This document shows positions 50,741-61,575 of a stretch of 64,000 nt of DNA, piece by piece (the stretch's first letter is position 1; each line of letters starts with the position of its first letter). The stretch is from positions 9,921,608 through 9,985,607 of the forward strand of contig CM063246.1 of the NCBI GenBank assembly GCA_032158295.1, written 5' to 3'. The position numbers were made by a program, and so were the translations under genes. Under the pieces are notes generated by a model. It was not told the DNA's origin, ran no database searches, and saw nothing but the letters and a program-made list of their open reading frames with translations. This stretch comes from Pycnopodia helianthoides. Taxonomy: Eukaryota > Echinodermata > Asteroidea > Forcipulatida > Asteriidae.

Positions 50741-51211
50741 CCGTATCTTCTTCCTATCAGCTGCGCCTGCACGTTTAACATTCAGCCTACGTTTCGATGT
50801 TTTCCTGGAATTTGAGGCTTTTGTTGTTGAGCTTGAAGCCAATGTTGTGAACACGGATGACTCCCCCTCCCCCGAAGACGGCCTACCCAGACTCGCAGTC
50901 GTGTTCTTGCTTGCTTGGCTTGTTGCAATATTCGGCGCTTTTAAGGTGGGCACAATCTGGGGCCTCAAACGATAGTATGACCCAAATCCAAAACTTTTCC
51001 TCAGCTTACTGCTTAAATGTCGACAGTCGTCCGTGAAATGGGCGGAACAAATTAACGACCACTTTTTCAATGTGAAATTATCTCGTGTGTCGTTCACGAA
51101 TTTCACCCACCCACTGCAAGTCACCGAATCCCGTGGAAATTTGAAAAAACTGACTCCTGGGTTCTTCATGCTGTTCCTGACACAACCGCCAACTGAACAT
51201 GTGCTCGGCAT
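50741..51211 (-). CDS. THAP-domain first exon (minus strand, d)
   Basis: Start chosen at the ATG at 51211 (MPSTCSVGGCVRNSMKNPG), by alignment with its paralogues; the longer frame to 51316 adds an unrelated hydrophobic stretch. It encodes 157 residues and ends in phase 0 at CGG|GTAAGG. Features: Cys5 and Cys10, FKFPRD, the Trp in SGWVKFVNDTR, LICSAHFTDDC, FGFGSYYRLRP, and IVPTLKAP. The tail is Ser/Thr-rich and then basic (SNSRKTSKRRLN, DRKKIR). The opposite-strand frames are shadows. Confidence 0.88.
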
Positions 51212-52895
51212 TGTGCCGTCTTTCACTAAATCGTTCACAAGCAAAAGAATTATAAAGACAACTTCAGTTGGGTCTCCGACGAGTAGAATCACCAAGGCAA
51301 TAGAAAACACACGCACACACTAACAACAAACACTAACAACATGGGATATGTGGCTGACCCATGTTTACGTCCGTGATAGTACGTCATGCATTTACGCTGG
51401 TTGTCGTGGCCGCACTGGTACTTAATCGCTGGGGTGACGTTAAGGAGGACAACTCGACCATCGCTCGAACCGTTTAAAACACGTGTTGGATAGACCAAAC
51501 ACGGAGACAGCGTACATCGAATACAAACGAGATTGTTTTTGTTAACGATGCAAGCAGCCCTGTGTACATTGTTGTCATACAATTCATTGCTATTGTTAAT
51601 AAAATAGCATATTTTACAACAGTCAGCAGTTAAGAGCCAAAAACGACGATGACTAAAAATAGGTTGAACTCGCTGGTGAGTGTATAAAATTTCTGAGTGT
51701 ATCAGTATATTCATCAGTATGAAATTAAAGCCTTTAAAAAACGTTGTTTAGTTTATAAAGCCAATGAATGGTTCGACCATTCACTAGCAGTTAAGCAGTT
51801 CCCATTGCTTTTCCTAGCTGGCTGGATGACTTTGTTTGGTTTGTGGAGACTGATTGATAAGAATGATATGGACCAAACAGTTGTCAAACCAATCATTTGA
51901 AAGACAAATCTGGGTAATGGGACCCTAACTAGATCTTTGTTTCCAGTAAGAACCCTACGTGAGTTTAAAACTAATGAAGAGCATGGCTCCCCGGTAAATT
52001 ATCTGGAACTAGGAAATTGAAATTAGAAATAGAACCGCTAGCTGTCGGGTTATTATAAGTTATATCACACAAGCGCGAGTGGAATACGAAAAAATATAGC
52101 GCTTCTGCGTCCCATATCCAACGAGGCCGAAGGCCGAGTTGGATATGGGACGCAGACGCGCTATATTTATCTTCCAGCCTCATTAAGTCAATGAGGTTAG
52201 GTTATGTTTTTGTTTTTGGCTTTCCACGCGCAAAGTTTAGAATGTAATTTGTGCACTGACCGTATGTGGAGCATGACGCATTGACACTCACAATACGCAG
52301 AGTGCAATATAAAAACTGGGAGTAGGTTATCGTCTGATATCACACTCCGGTTCGAGCATCTGATTGGAGGATTAGCGCGTACTGGAAGATAAAAATCCAT
52401 AGTACTATGTCCCATTTTAATCAATTAAAAACAAGTGCGCTGTTTTTGTCTATTATCATCTTTGCTCTTATTATTGTTTTTTGCATTATAATTAAAGATA
52501 ATTTGTATCATTTTTTTATCAGTGACACTGACACTGTGTTAACTAAGGGGGGGTGGGGCACATTCCCTCCCCCCAAAAAACTGATAGCTATGCCTCCCTC
52601 CCCCCTTTCCGGATCTGGGGTGCCCCTCTATTTGAAATCTGGACCAAATTATGGGAACAAAATGTTTCAATTTAAAAAAAACATTATTTACCATTCTCAA
52701 TATTGAAAAGTTCAAAAATATACGTTTACATGCTTCCGCCCGCCCCCCCTCATTTTGCTGATTATGCCACTGCCCGCTAAGAAGACTTTCCTTTTGCAGG
52801 TAAAATATGGGGATAAAACTTGATTTACCGAATAGTTATTTGATCTCTGTATACCGAGTAACAAAGACTTAAATCTTTTGTGGTGCTTTATCCAG
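51212..52895. other. Stretch between a minus-strand THAP exon and plus-strand gene B
   Basis: The promoter of the minus-strand exon and the unseen 5' exon(s) of gene B should lie here or further left. I could not identify an upstream exon for gene B. It holds a palindrome at 52085-52172 and a G-run/C-run pair near 52548-52572. Confidence 0.45.
52085..52172. repeat. Strong hairpin palindrome
   Basis: TATAGCGCTTCTGCGTCCCA, continuing TATCCAAC, is mirrored by GTTGGATATGGGACGCAG, then GCGCTATA, around a GAGGCCGAAGGCCGA centre. Probably a small foldback element. Confidence 0.7.
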
Positions 52896-53870
52896 ACAGA
52901 GCCAGAGCAATCCAAATTCAAGAAACATTCAAAGTCAACGACACGTGTTCAGTCACGTAAAGCTGCCAAGTTGAAGAGAACCCTAAAGATAAAAATATCA
53001 GCTGCAAAGTCAAAGACATCCATCGACCATCCAGAGCCAGAGCAAGCCAAATTGAAGGAACCTGCACAGTCAAAGACACACGTCAAGTCACATAAAGCTG
53101 CCAAGTTGAAGAAATCTATTGAGACAAAAATGTCAGCTGAGCTGGGAAAAACTGCTATTAAGTCGGAGACGTTTACCGGCCAAGAGGAATCTGCCAAAAC
53201 GGTAACGCCTATCATTATCAAGTTGAAGAAACCTGCCGGGTTGTTGACAACTGCTGAGCTAAAAACACCAACCAAGTCTGTAAAAACTACTGAGTTAAAG
53301 AGAGTAACCAAGTTCAAAAAATCTACCGAACTAAAAAAAACAGCCAAGGTAGAAAAAACTGTTCAGTTGAAGACACCTACGAGTACAAAGTTAAGAACAC
53401 CAACCAAGTCAAGGAGGCCTGTCAAGTCAAAGGAAGCTGCCAAGTTGAAGAAGTCCTCCATGTTGGAGAAACATAGCAAGACAAAGAAAATCAAGTCCAA
53501 GAAATCGACCGAGATAAAAGAATCTGTTGGGTTGGAGACACATGCTAAGTCCAGAATGATATGTGCTGCATTTGGATGTTCACATCCCAGGGTAAAGTTT
53601 GGTTGTACTTTCTACTCCTTCCCAAAAGACAAGAAGCTGGCGAAGAAATGGCTGAGAGCAGCAAAATGCGATGTCGCCAAAAGCAAGAAATCAGGAACAC
53701 AACTTATCACAGGCGAACATCTAAGACTCTGTAATTGTCATTTCGAAAAACAGCCAAACCCTAAGAACAAAGTTGTTCCAACGATATTTTTCAACGCTAC
53801 GTCAAGTTTGGAAACTAAGCCTGTTTCTAAAAGGTCACCACAGCAAGAGAAAAAACTCAAACGGAAAAAG
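52896..53870 (+). CDS. Gene B exon: Lys/Thr-rich repeats fused to a divergent THAP domain
   Basis: The exon opens after TTTATCCAG and closes at AAG|GTACAG, both phase 0, encoding 325 residues. The first 225 or so are a low-complexity basic array of short units such as AAKLKKS, TELKKTAKVEK and TPTKSRRPVKSKEA, resembling histone H1 tails. Then comes a THAP-like C2CH finger: MICAAFGCSHPRVKFGC, YSFPKD, KKWLRAAK, LRLCNCHFEKQPN and VVPTIFF, matching gene A exon 4. The ending KPVSKRSPQQEKKLKRKK is basic. The basic array would give non-specific DNA binding; that is inference. The minus-strand frame at 52949-53347 is a shadow of the Lys-rich repeats. Confidence 0.85.
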
Positions 53871-54153
53871 GTACAGTAAAGTTCTTGTTTTGCTTCAAGA
53901 AAGACTTGAATTTCTTTTAGATTTTATCCCATGATTGCCTGGACAAGGTTCCATGGAGCTGTCCAACCTCCTCTAATGAAATGAAATGTCAAGTTTTGTG
54001 AAGAAGAAATAAACAAAAGCAGTGATAGCAAGGTGTTTGGACAATCCTTGAAAAAGTTTCAAAGCATAGAAAAAGTAGCAAAGAAACGTTTGAGTTGCAT
54101 GCTGTGCTTGTTTTTTTAACACTGAAATTGATGTGTTGTCTCTTGTTCTGCAG

Positions 54154-55124
54154 AGTCTGGATCAAATTCAAGATGAGCAACCAAAGAAAAGTCTTTTCCA
54201 GGAGAATGGATTTTGGAAGCACTATAATCAATTGAAAGAGGAATCATCACGTCGCAAAGAAGCTTGCGACTCCTTCAAGCTGCTCAGCCTCCCAAATGTT
54301 AAAGACAATGACACTGTGTTTGAAATGTACACAGGCCTTCCGAATTATGTGATCTTTAAACTTCTACATGACTATTTGAAATCCAATGCGAAGGAGGTCA
54401 AGCCCGACCCTTCCCAAATCAATGAAGGTGTTGAGGATGCAGAGATGAACTCTGAGCAAACTTTAACCTCGGAGGAGGAGTTGTTCTTGTTTCTTGTCGG
54501 CTCGAGGACGGGGAATTCAGTGAGTGATCTCGCCGTTAGATTCGGTGTCAGTGAGGAAACGTACCAGTTCATCTTTGCATCATGGGCTGTCTTTGTGAGC
54601 AGCAAGCTTGAAGACTTGTACAGAACAGTAGGAGCAACAGACAGAGAAGCAGCCAATGTACACATCCCGAGATGTGTGTAGCGGTTGATTTTACAGCTCT
54701 ATTTTCAAACTCTCCTAGTGTACTTTATGTTAAGAATCAAAACTCCCCTCAATGTGAGCTCCGTAAGTTGTCTGTCCTCAGCTTAAATGACAAGGGAGCG
54801 GTGACGGGCGTGATAACCATGCTAGATGGTCAAGCAGTTGTGAAGGTTGCCCCGAACAAGCTCTTGGACTTCACCAAGGTTCACTATCAATTTAACGAAC
54901 CACCCAATGTCAATGCTAGCGTTATGCCTAGAAAGTCCACAGCGAAAAGATGCACGTCTTCCTTAGTTGATATCGACAGAACCTTAGATAGAATAAAACG
55001 GTTTTCGTACCTGCGACAACAAGTAGACCCGATGCAATTAGACATTTTTGAACGAGTGTTTAAGGCTTGTGCTTATCTGACTAACTTCCAGAGTGCCTTC
55101 CGTAATAGTATGCCGATACAATAG
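54154..55124 (+). CDS. Gene B terminal exon: HTH_Tnp_4 plus degenerate DDE_Tnp_4, one frameshift
   Basis: It opens after TGTTCTGCAG in phase 0. The first frame encodes NGFWKHYNQLKEESS, MYTGLPNYVIFKLLHDYL, the HTH block (LTSEEELFLFLVGSRTG to FASWAVFVSSKLEDLY) and stops at 54679. The next frame overlaps there and continues VAVDFTALFSNSP (first catalytic Asp), LSVLSLNDKGAVTGVITML, and finally VDIDRTLDRIKRFSYL and ACAYLTNFQSAF to a TAG at 55122. One missing base near 54655 would unite them. The segment that should hold the second Asp is absent, and the HVER Glu position reads DIDR. I see no intron signals at the break. A sequencing deletion and a real null allele are equally possible. Confidence 0.78.
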
Positions 55125-55181
55125 AAGTAGTCTGAAATCATAGACTTAGGTGCTACCTACCTGTACCAATCTCTTGCTTAA

Positions 55182-55545
55182 CCACGGTTCATACTTCATG
55201 CGAAATGCCCCAAAATGGCCCATATGTATGTCCCAATGCGCATGATCGGCACGCAAAGGATGCTGGGTGAAAACCGAGCCCAAGGAACACCGGCAACCAT
55301 CATGGCGCAGTGATTTTAAGGCAATGTGGTTAACAACTATTCAACTTGACCTATTTACATGTAAAGCACAGCATGGCATCCATCTTGGCAGCTTGATTTA
55401 ATTTTTAACTGCACTCAGTTTCCCAAGATGCATTGCCGTATATTTTTAGGATGGCACTTGAGCATTTTGGCTATTGTGAAAACAGAGTGTACTGATCGTT
55501 TGCGTCTGGTAAATTCACTTGTGCGTGAAGTATGAACCGGACTTG
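55182..55545. mobile_element. Diverged AAGCCCGGTTCATACTTC-type element
   Basis: ACGGTTCATACTTCATGCG at the left and CGTGAAGTATGAACCGGACTT at the right are inverted. The interior differs from the palindromic copy at 21939. Confidence 0.6.
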
Positions 55546-55916
55546 CATAGTATGATCACAACTGTGTGTCTCAAAGATTGGCTTCAGCCAAATCAATGAT
55601 CAATGTGTCCACCACCTGTGAACGGGACTGAAACAGTGGATTTGACTGTGGCTTTAAGCCACTGTGTCGTTCAATTATTCATCAGCCATAGCCAATGGTG
55701 CTCAGAAACTAAAATGGGCCGTGTCAACCACCCAACCCTTAAAAATCCAACCCTATGTTTTGCTTGATTCTGTTTGGCTGAGGACTATGCAAGTTAACTG
55801 ATTTTGCTTTACATTGGATCAGGCATACCCCCCCCCCCAACATCATCAAAGTTCACAAGTTTGGGGGTTATGATGTGGCATTAATATAAGGCTGCCTACA
55901 GTTATGGTAATGATCA

Positions 55917-56277
55917 GGGCCCAATTTCATAGAGCTGCTTAAGCAGAGAACATTGCTTAACAATTTTCGTAAGCAGAAATCGGCAGGATACCAGTCACAA
56001 ATTGTACATGTGACATGGTAATTTGGCTGGTAACCTTACGCTGGTAAGCATATTGATTGTGCTTAGCTACTATTTGTGCTTAAGCAGCTCAATTTCATAG
56101 AGCTGCTTAAGCACAAAAAATAGCTAAGCACAACAAAATTATGCTTACCAGAGTAAGGTCACCGGCCAAAATACCATGTCACAAGTACAATTTGTGACTG
56201 GTATCCTGCTCATTTCTGCTTAGCAAACGATTATTAAGCAATATTTTCTGCTTAATCAGCTCTATGAAATTGGGCCC
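55917..56277. mobile_element. Two joined GGGCCCAATTT-type MITEs
   Basis: Outer ends GGGCCCAATTTCATAGAGC and CTCTATGAAATTGGGCCC. At 56085-56110 the right end of one unit abuts the left end of the next (TTAAGCAGCTCAATTTCATA), giving a head-to-tail composite. Each unit has the internal words GATACCAGTCACAAATTG or its inverse. Confidence 0.8.
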
Positions 56278-57916
56278 AGGAAAGCAATAAGGAATGATTT
56301 TTAATTCTACAAAATTACAATGTGACTCGTTTAATTAAAAAATGTAACACTTCATTTAAGAGTAATTGACCTTGGTATTAAATCCGTCTATTCCTAAACT
56401 CCAGTCTTGAGAAAAATTAGAGTTTCCACATGACGGCTATGATTTAGGTATAATGTGCAAGCAACATGCAAGAACTTGTAACAAAGACTGGTTTAAAAAA
56501 AAATTAAGAAATCAAAATTTTAAAAGAGAGCAGCTTTAACAATCGTGTTTCTTTAAAGGGGCTGTGCCGTCATGATTAAATCAGGCATGTGGCTGTTCAT
56601 GGGATTATGAACTCTTACCTAATTACTGCATGTGCGCTCTCTATAAATATTTTACGGAAGGAGAGCGCGTGCATGCAGTAATTGGGAGAGACACAGGCCT
56701 ACTTAGGTCATGATGATACAGCCCCTTTAAAACTAAAAGATTTGGTAAATTTGAAATTCAAAATGTAGTATTATTATTATTAATATTTTTTTGACCTCAT
56801 TAAATACAAGTACATAAAAAAGCACGGCAAAAGTGAAACGATAACACAACGAACCAATCAAAATAATAATGAACACAATAACAATTCAAGCAAAAAGCAC
56901 ACAATAAATATTAAAAAACAACTAACAGAACATGATCAGGAGGGCAACTAGATAAGCAAAAAAATTAATGAATAGATTAGCTCCTATTAGTGCCTCTTCA
57001 ATTGATTTATAGTGTGGTTACCAGATTTAACATTTATTTTTTTATGCAAAAAAAAGAAAGAAAAAAATTAAAGAATTACTTTAAAATGTTAATGTTTGAC
57101 TTGTAATTCTCTGGAAAAATAAATTAGGTTGAGAAATTAAAAGAAGGTTATTTGAAAGAAGCAACTATTAATTTTTTGATTTTTTGTTTACCAATTTGTA
57201 TCTCCATAAATGGACAAAACAAGAAGGGGGTTGCATTCCAAAAATATTACCGGTAGGCCCCGATTAGAATAATAAAGCTAAGTGGCACTCTCAAGGTGCT
57301 TTACAAGTTGATATCCCTGTTCATTTGCCTTAAAGGCAGGATATACTTTTGATAATTGTCAAAGACAATTGGCCAGGGGACACAATAGAAGCTCTAATTA
57401 GTTTGGCTATAGCTATTTTGCCGGTTCAGACATAGTGTTGTATTAAATATATTGTCTGCTAGAAAGTTATTTAGCCAATAGCAAAGATCAGCACGAACCC
57501 TAAAAACTTGTAACCAATCAATGGTAAACTAATAATGTTTGGGGGGAATAAGATGAAATGATTATGTTCATCTACAGTGGGCCACGGAATCCCCTCCATT
57601 AAAATATTCCACAGAAAGCAAACCATTTCTTTGGGCGGTGTGGTTGGTTTATGTATAGAGGCCTCTTTCTGGGCCCTTTCTCTATGGTTTATGTCTGGAA
57701 CTGCAAATAAAGAAGACAAAAGTGCGGTTGACCCAAAAGATGGACGGACCAAATCAATACAATTTATCTGACGGAAGAGGGCGCTATACTTGGACCGACG
57801 ATCCACCCGTACCATGCACACACCTACACCGAGATATATAACCAAAAAGACATAACAAACATTGGCCAGGGATTATGGTCAGATGATAGCGGATTATACT
57901 CTTATCTATCCTACTA

Positions 57917-58557
57917 CTAGAATTATGAGGTTCCATGAACCTCATAGAGGTCCATGTACAAACTACAATACAAAACTTTTTTCATTTACGTTTCTGCACC
58001 TGGAGTTCTCATTTGAAATCGGATCTCGCCCAAATTAGGCTCTACGGTTCCTTGGAATCTCATTGAGCGTTGCATGGGTCAAGAAAATCCACTCCGCAAA
58101 TTTAAAATTGTTAAAAAGCAATAAATTTTTACCGTCATTCCCAGTCCTCTTCAAACAGTGTGAGTGTTATAACAAATATGGCGCTTGCTGCGCTCGCAAA
58201 GGTCTACCGAACAAACTGGTACTCCGCGTGCAGCAACGCTGGTCCCGGCAACTGTAGGTTGGTTTTGTACACACATCATGTGACTCCAGCGCCATATTTG
58301 TTATAACACTCACACTGTTTGAAGAGGACTGGGAATGACGGTAAGAATTTATTGCTTTTTAACAAATTTTAAATTTGCGGAGTGGATTTTCTTGACCCAT
58401 GCAACGCTCAATGAGATTCCAAGGAACACGTAGAGCCTAATTTTGGCGAGATCCGATTTCAAATGAGAACTCCAGGTGCAGAAACGTAAATGAAAAAGTT
58501 TTGTATTGTAGTTTGTACATGGACCTCTATGAGGTTCATGGAACCTCATAATTCTAG
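57917..58557. mobile_element. Long inverted repeat, arms about 270 bp, spacer about 100 bp
   Basis: The left arm (57917-58185) starts CTAGAATTATGAGGTTCC; the right arm (58288-58557) is its near-identical reverse complement, ending GGAACCTCATAATTCTAG. Differences are few (for example one extra T in the left CTTTTTT run and GTTCCTTGG context changes). The spacer 58186-58287 is unique here and unusually GC-rich. A foldback transposon with long ends is the likeliest identity. The 58349-58618 and 58063-58257 frames are reflections of the same arm. Confidence 0.85.
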
Positions 58558-59490
58558 GAGTAACTCTATCCAATCGTCGTATGATGCCATCATTGATGGT
58601 TGACACTTCAAAATGCACTTGTCTTAGACATGCATTCTGATAGCATCAAACAAGCTGTACATATTGTGAGTAAATCCTCATTTTTGTGTCATATATTTTG
58701 TGTTTGGTTGGGTAAGCGTTTGGTTCCCAGCTTCCAAATCCAAGTTAAAAGCACTGCCAGTGCCACTAACCACTCCAGTACCACTGACCATAGAGCAAGG
58801 ACCAGTACCACTCGTCTATGTGTTCTACCCCCAGTTCGTGATTAATCGTAAGATGAGTTGGCATTGGCAATAGTTATTGTCATTTTGTTTTGTGATTTGT
58901 ATTGGGACATCACATTTAGCAATTAAACTGATGCACAGTTAAGACCGATCCTAACTCTCTTACTTAGTGAAATCAGCCCCAGTCTTGAGTCGTGTACTGT
59001 ACGAATAACAAATATTGAAATATTTGAACCATGGTTGGTTGAACTACCTTGGTTATGAACTTATGACGCAATGGGCGAAAGGCACCATTGAAACTTAAAG
59101 AAAAGAGATTCATCATCATTCATAGGGTTCCCATTTCCTTCCCACATTGATGTTATTTAATCAACCAGGTGGTGTTTAGTATACCTAACCTTAGTTGGTT
59201 GGTTGTATGGATGAATGACCCAGCAATATATTTGTGTCTGGTTTAATACCATATGGCAAGGGGTAAACAGACTCCCAGAGTCAAGTAAAGGTGAAGTATA
59301 GTACACAACAAATACAACATAGTCACAAGTTATATCATGGATACATGTGACACAAATATTTCATCATTATTACTAGACCTTTTTTTAGTTGTGAAATGAT
59401 AGGCCTAACTCTTCTTTGAGATACCTGACACGACCTACATCACATGTAAGTTGTTTGTATGGATGACTAAGCAATATTGTTGTTAGTCCA

Positions 59491-59732
59491 GGGCCCAATT
59501 TCTTAGAGCTGCTTAGCACACAAATTTGCTTAGCATGAAATTTTTGCCTCGATAAAAACATGATTACAAGCCAAATTTCCACGTGATTTTCAGGATAAGC
59601 AAACAACAGCTGAATACCATTAACAAGCAATATGCAACAAATGGAAATTTGGTTGGTAGTCCTGTTTTTATCAAGGAAGAAATTTCATGCTAAGCATATT
59701 TTCGTGCTCAGCAGCTCTATGAAATTGGGCCC
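59491..59732. mobile_element. GGGCCCAATTT-type MITE
   Basis: GGGCCCAATTTCTTAGAGC at the left, GCTCTATGAAATTGGGCCC at the right, 242 bp, with a long palindromic interior (TTAGCATGAAATTTTTGCC and its inverse). Confidence 0.8.
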
Positions 59733-60253
59733 TGGTTAGGTAGGACATCCGTGTTGTAACTTGTGTCATGCTTATAATGTATGTAACGGAGGAGTCGAAC
59801 CTGGGCTATATCATTGTGTCTGGTTAATGGTAAACCATAGAGCAAGGGGTAAACACAGGCGAGTAAAAGTAAAGTACTACTGCATCTGCAACTAGTACAG
59901 CACAAGTTGTATCATGGATACATGTGCCACAAATATTTCATCATTATTAGACATTTTTTTAGGTGTGAAATGAGAGGCCTAACTTTTTGGGGCGAGCTGC
60001 GAAGTAGCGTGAGCCTATGTAATGACAATCTCTGTCTGGCTGGACGGATGTAGTTTTAGCATTATTAGCTTCTAAAGCTTTAAGTGTGGAGTTGTTTTAT
60101 GAAATTTAAAATCCCCAGGTGAGGTCAGTATACATTGACAGTCAAGAATAAACAAAAGGGACAGAGTGAAATACATTTTTTTATACTGGAATTCATGAAT
60201 GGAACCTTCTTCCAATGTTAATTTAAATAATGAATCAAATGTTCAAATAATTG

Positions 60254-60652
60254 TTCCGTCCCAACTTGACAATAGTTGGGACTGGTCCCAACTTAAATGT
60301 TACAGTTGGGGCGCCCCAACTATAGTTGGGTTCGCCCATACAGCTGTACAAGATAAGCCTCCAAACGAAAGAGATAACCGTGATCGATCGTGCGTGGAGT
60401 GCATGATGTTTGACACAATAAATGGAGGCTTAAATCAAGATTTCAAACATTGGCCTTGGCTTGTGTCAAAATTAATGATGAAGCTGGAGCCGGCCGGAAC
60501 TCAAGACAAGGTTTGGAAAAGGCCCTTTGAGTGAATCGGTATGCCGACAGCTAACCAGTTACTGCGATCCCAACTATAGTTGGGGTGCCCCAACTGTAAC
60601 ACTCAAGTTGGGCATGACTATAGTTGGGGCGACTGTCAAGTTGGGGCGAAAC
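60254..60652. mobile_element. Foldback element built on CCAACTATAGTTGG palindromes
   Basis: Ends of about 85 bp are inverted copies of each other: the left has CCCAACTTGACAATAGTTGG, then TGTTACAGTTGGGGCGCCC and CAACTATAGTTGGG; the right has the same blocks in reverse order and orientation. Each end also contains its own small palindromes. The 111-codon frame starting at 60199 spans the left end and part of the middle and is not credible as a gene. Confidence 0.75.
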
Positions 60653-60822
60653 ATAGTCATTATCAATTTGAAAGGGCAGTGAAACAACATCTCTCCTTTC
60701 AATCAAATTTTAAACATTTTTTATTACCATGCTTTGCTATTTCTTGAGCAATTTTTTCTCGTTTTGTATTGCGTTTGTTTATCTGTGTGTTTTTTAAGGA
60801 ATGTGATGGAAATAAGCCTTGT

Positions 60823-61183
60823 TTAAAGGAACATTACAGAATTGGTTTTTGCTAACAAAACAGTTGCTGGTAGTGTAAGCACTTTATGTAATCCGCCATA
60901 TACATAAACTGACAAACCTGTAGAAGTTTGATATCGTTCGGCCATCTGGGTCACAAGAAAATAGTGAAACAAATGAATAAAACGTTCACTGAGCGATAAA
61001 CTCCAATCGGAAAATTAGTTTATTAATTTCTCATCAAATAGACCTATGGCATTTCAGACAGAAATATTTCAAGGGATGTTTTCTACTATATCATCATTAT
61101 TAGACTGTAAGTTTTATGTAAATCTGTGATCAAAAAGTATACTTTACAAGTTTTTTTCTTACCAATTCTGTAATGTTCCTTTA
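60823..61183. mobile_element. TTAA MITE, AGGAACATTACAG family, copy 4 (inverted)
   Basis: Full-length copy inverted relative to 2076-2390: AAAGGAACATTACAGAATTG is followed at once by the GTTTTTGCTAACAAAACAG block that lies at the right end of the other copies. Confidence 0.8.
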
Positions 61184-61477
61184 GCTTTGTAATCAGTGTA
61201 CTTCTGTGCATTTGCTCAGTATGTTTGATTGCAATGCCAAATAAAATATGATAAATAGTAATAATGTTTTGAAGTTCTCAACAATGTTTTTGAAGAAATT
61301 TTAAAGTTTTGGGAATAAGAAAAGACAAAAAAAAGAAGCTAAACATTGCCCTCGGATTTTAAAGAGCCAACCTCAAAGAAAACGATATATGCAGTTTCAT
61401 GTTTAATTTCTTGTATTAGATAATGTTTGTGTCTCTGTTTAAGAGACAGAAGTAAATAAAACAAAGAGTGTTCGGGT

Positions 61478-61575
61478 GTGTTCTCTGTGTTTCAAACAGG
61501 ATACTCTGCTCGCCTTCAGTTTCTCCGTTCTCCTGAAGACGAGCAGAGTTTCCTGTTCGAAACGGTAGAGAACAC
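61478..61575. repeat. Palindrome with hammerhead-like CTGAAGA...GAAAC words
   Basis: GTGTTCTCT pairs with AGAGAACAC at the outside. Within, GATACTCTGCTCGCCTTCAG is mirrored by CTGAAGACGAGCAGAGTTTC, then TGTTCGAAAC. The right half contains CTGAAGA, a stem CGAGCAG/CTGTTCG and AAAC, close to but not matching the hammerhead core (the G before AAA is shared with the stem). Such motifs are known from Penelope-like elements. The reading frames over it are not genes. Confidence 0.45.

Noticed and set aside
52949..53347. 132-codon minus-strand frame
   Set aside because: Shadow of the Lys-rich repeats of gene B; AAG codons read backwards give the Leu/Phe/Val pattern seen.
60199..60534. 111-codon plus-strand frame
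   Set aside because: Crosses the end of a foldback element; composition follows the palindromic repeats.
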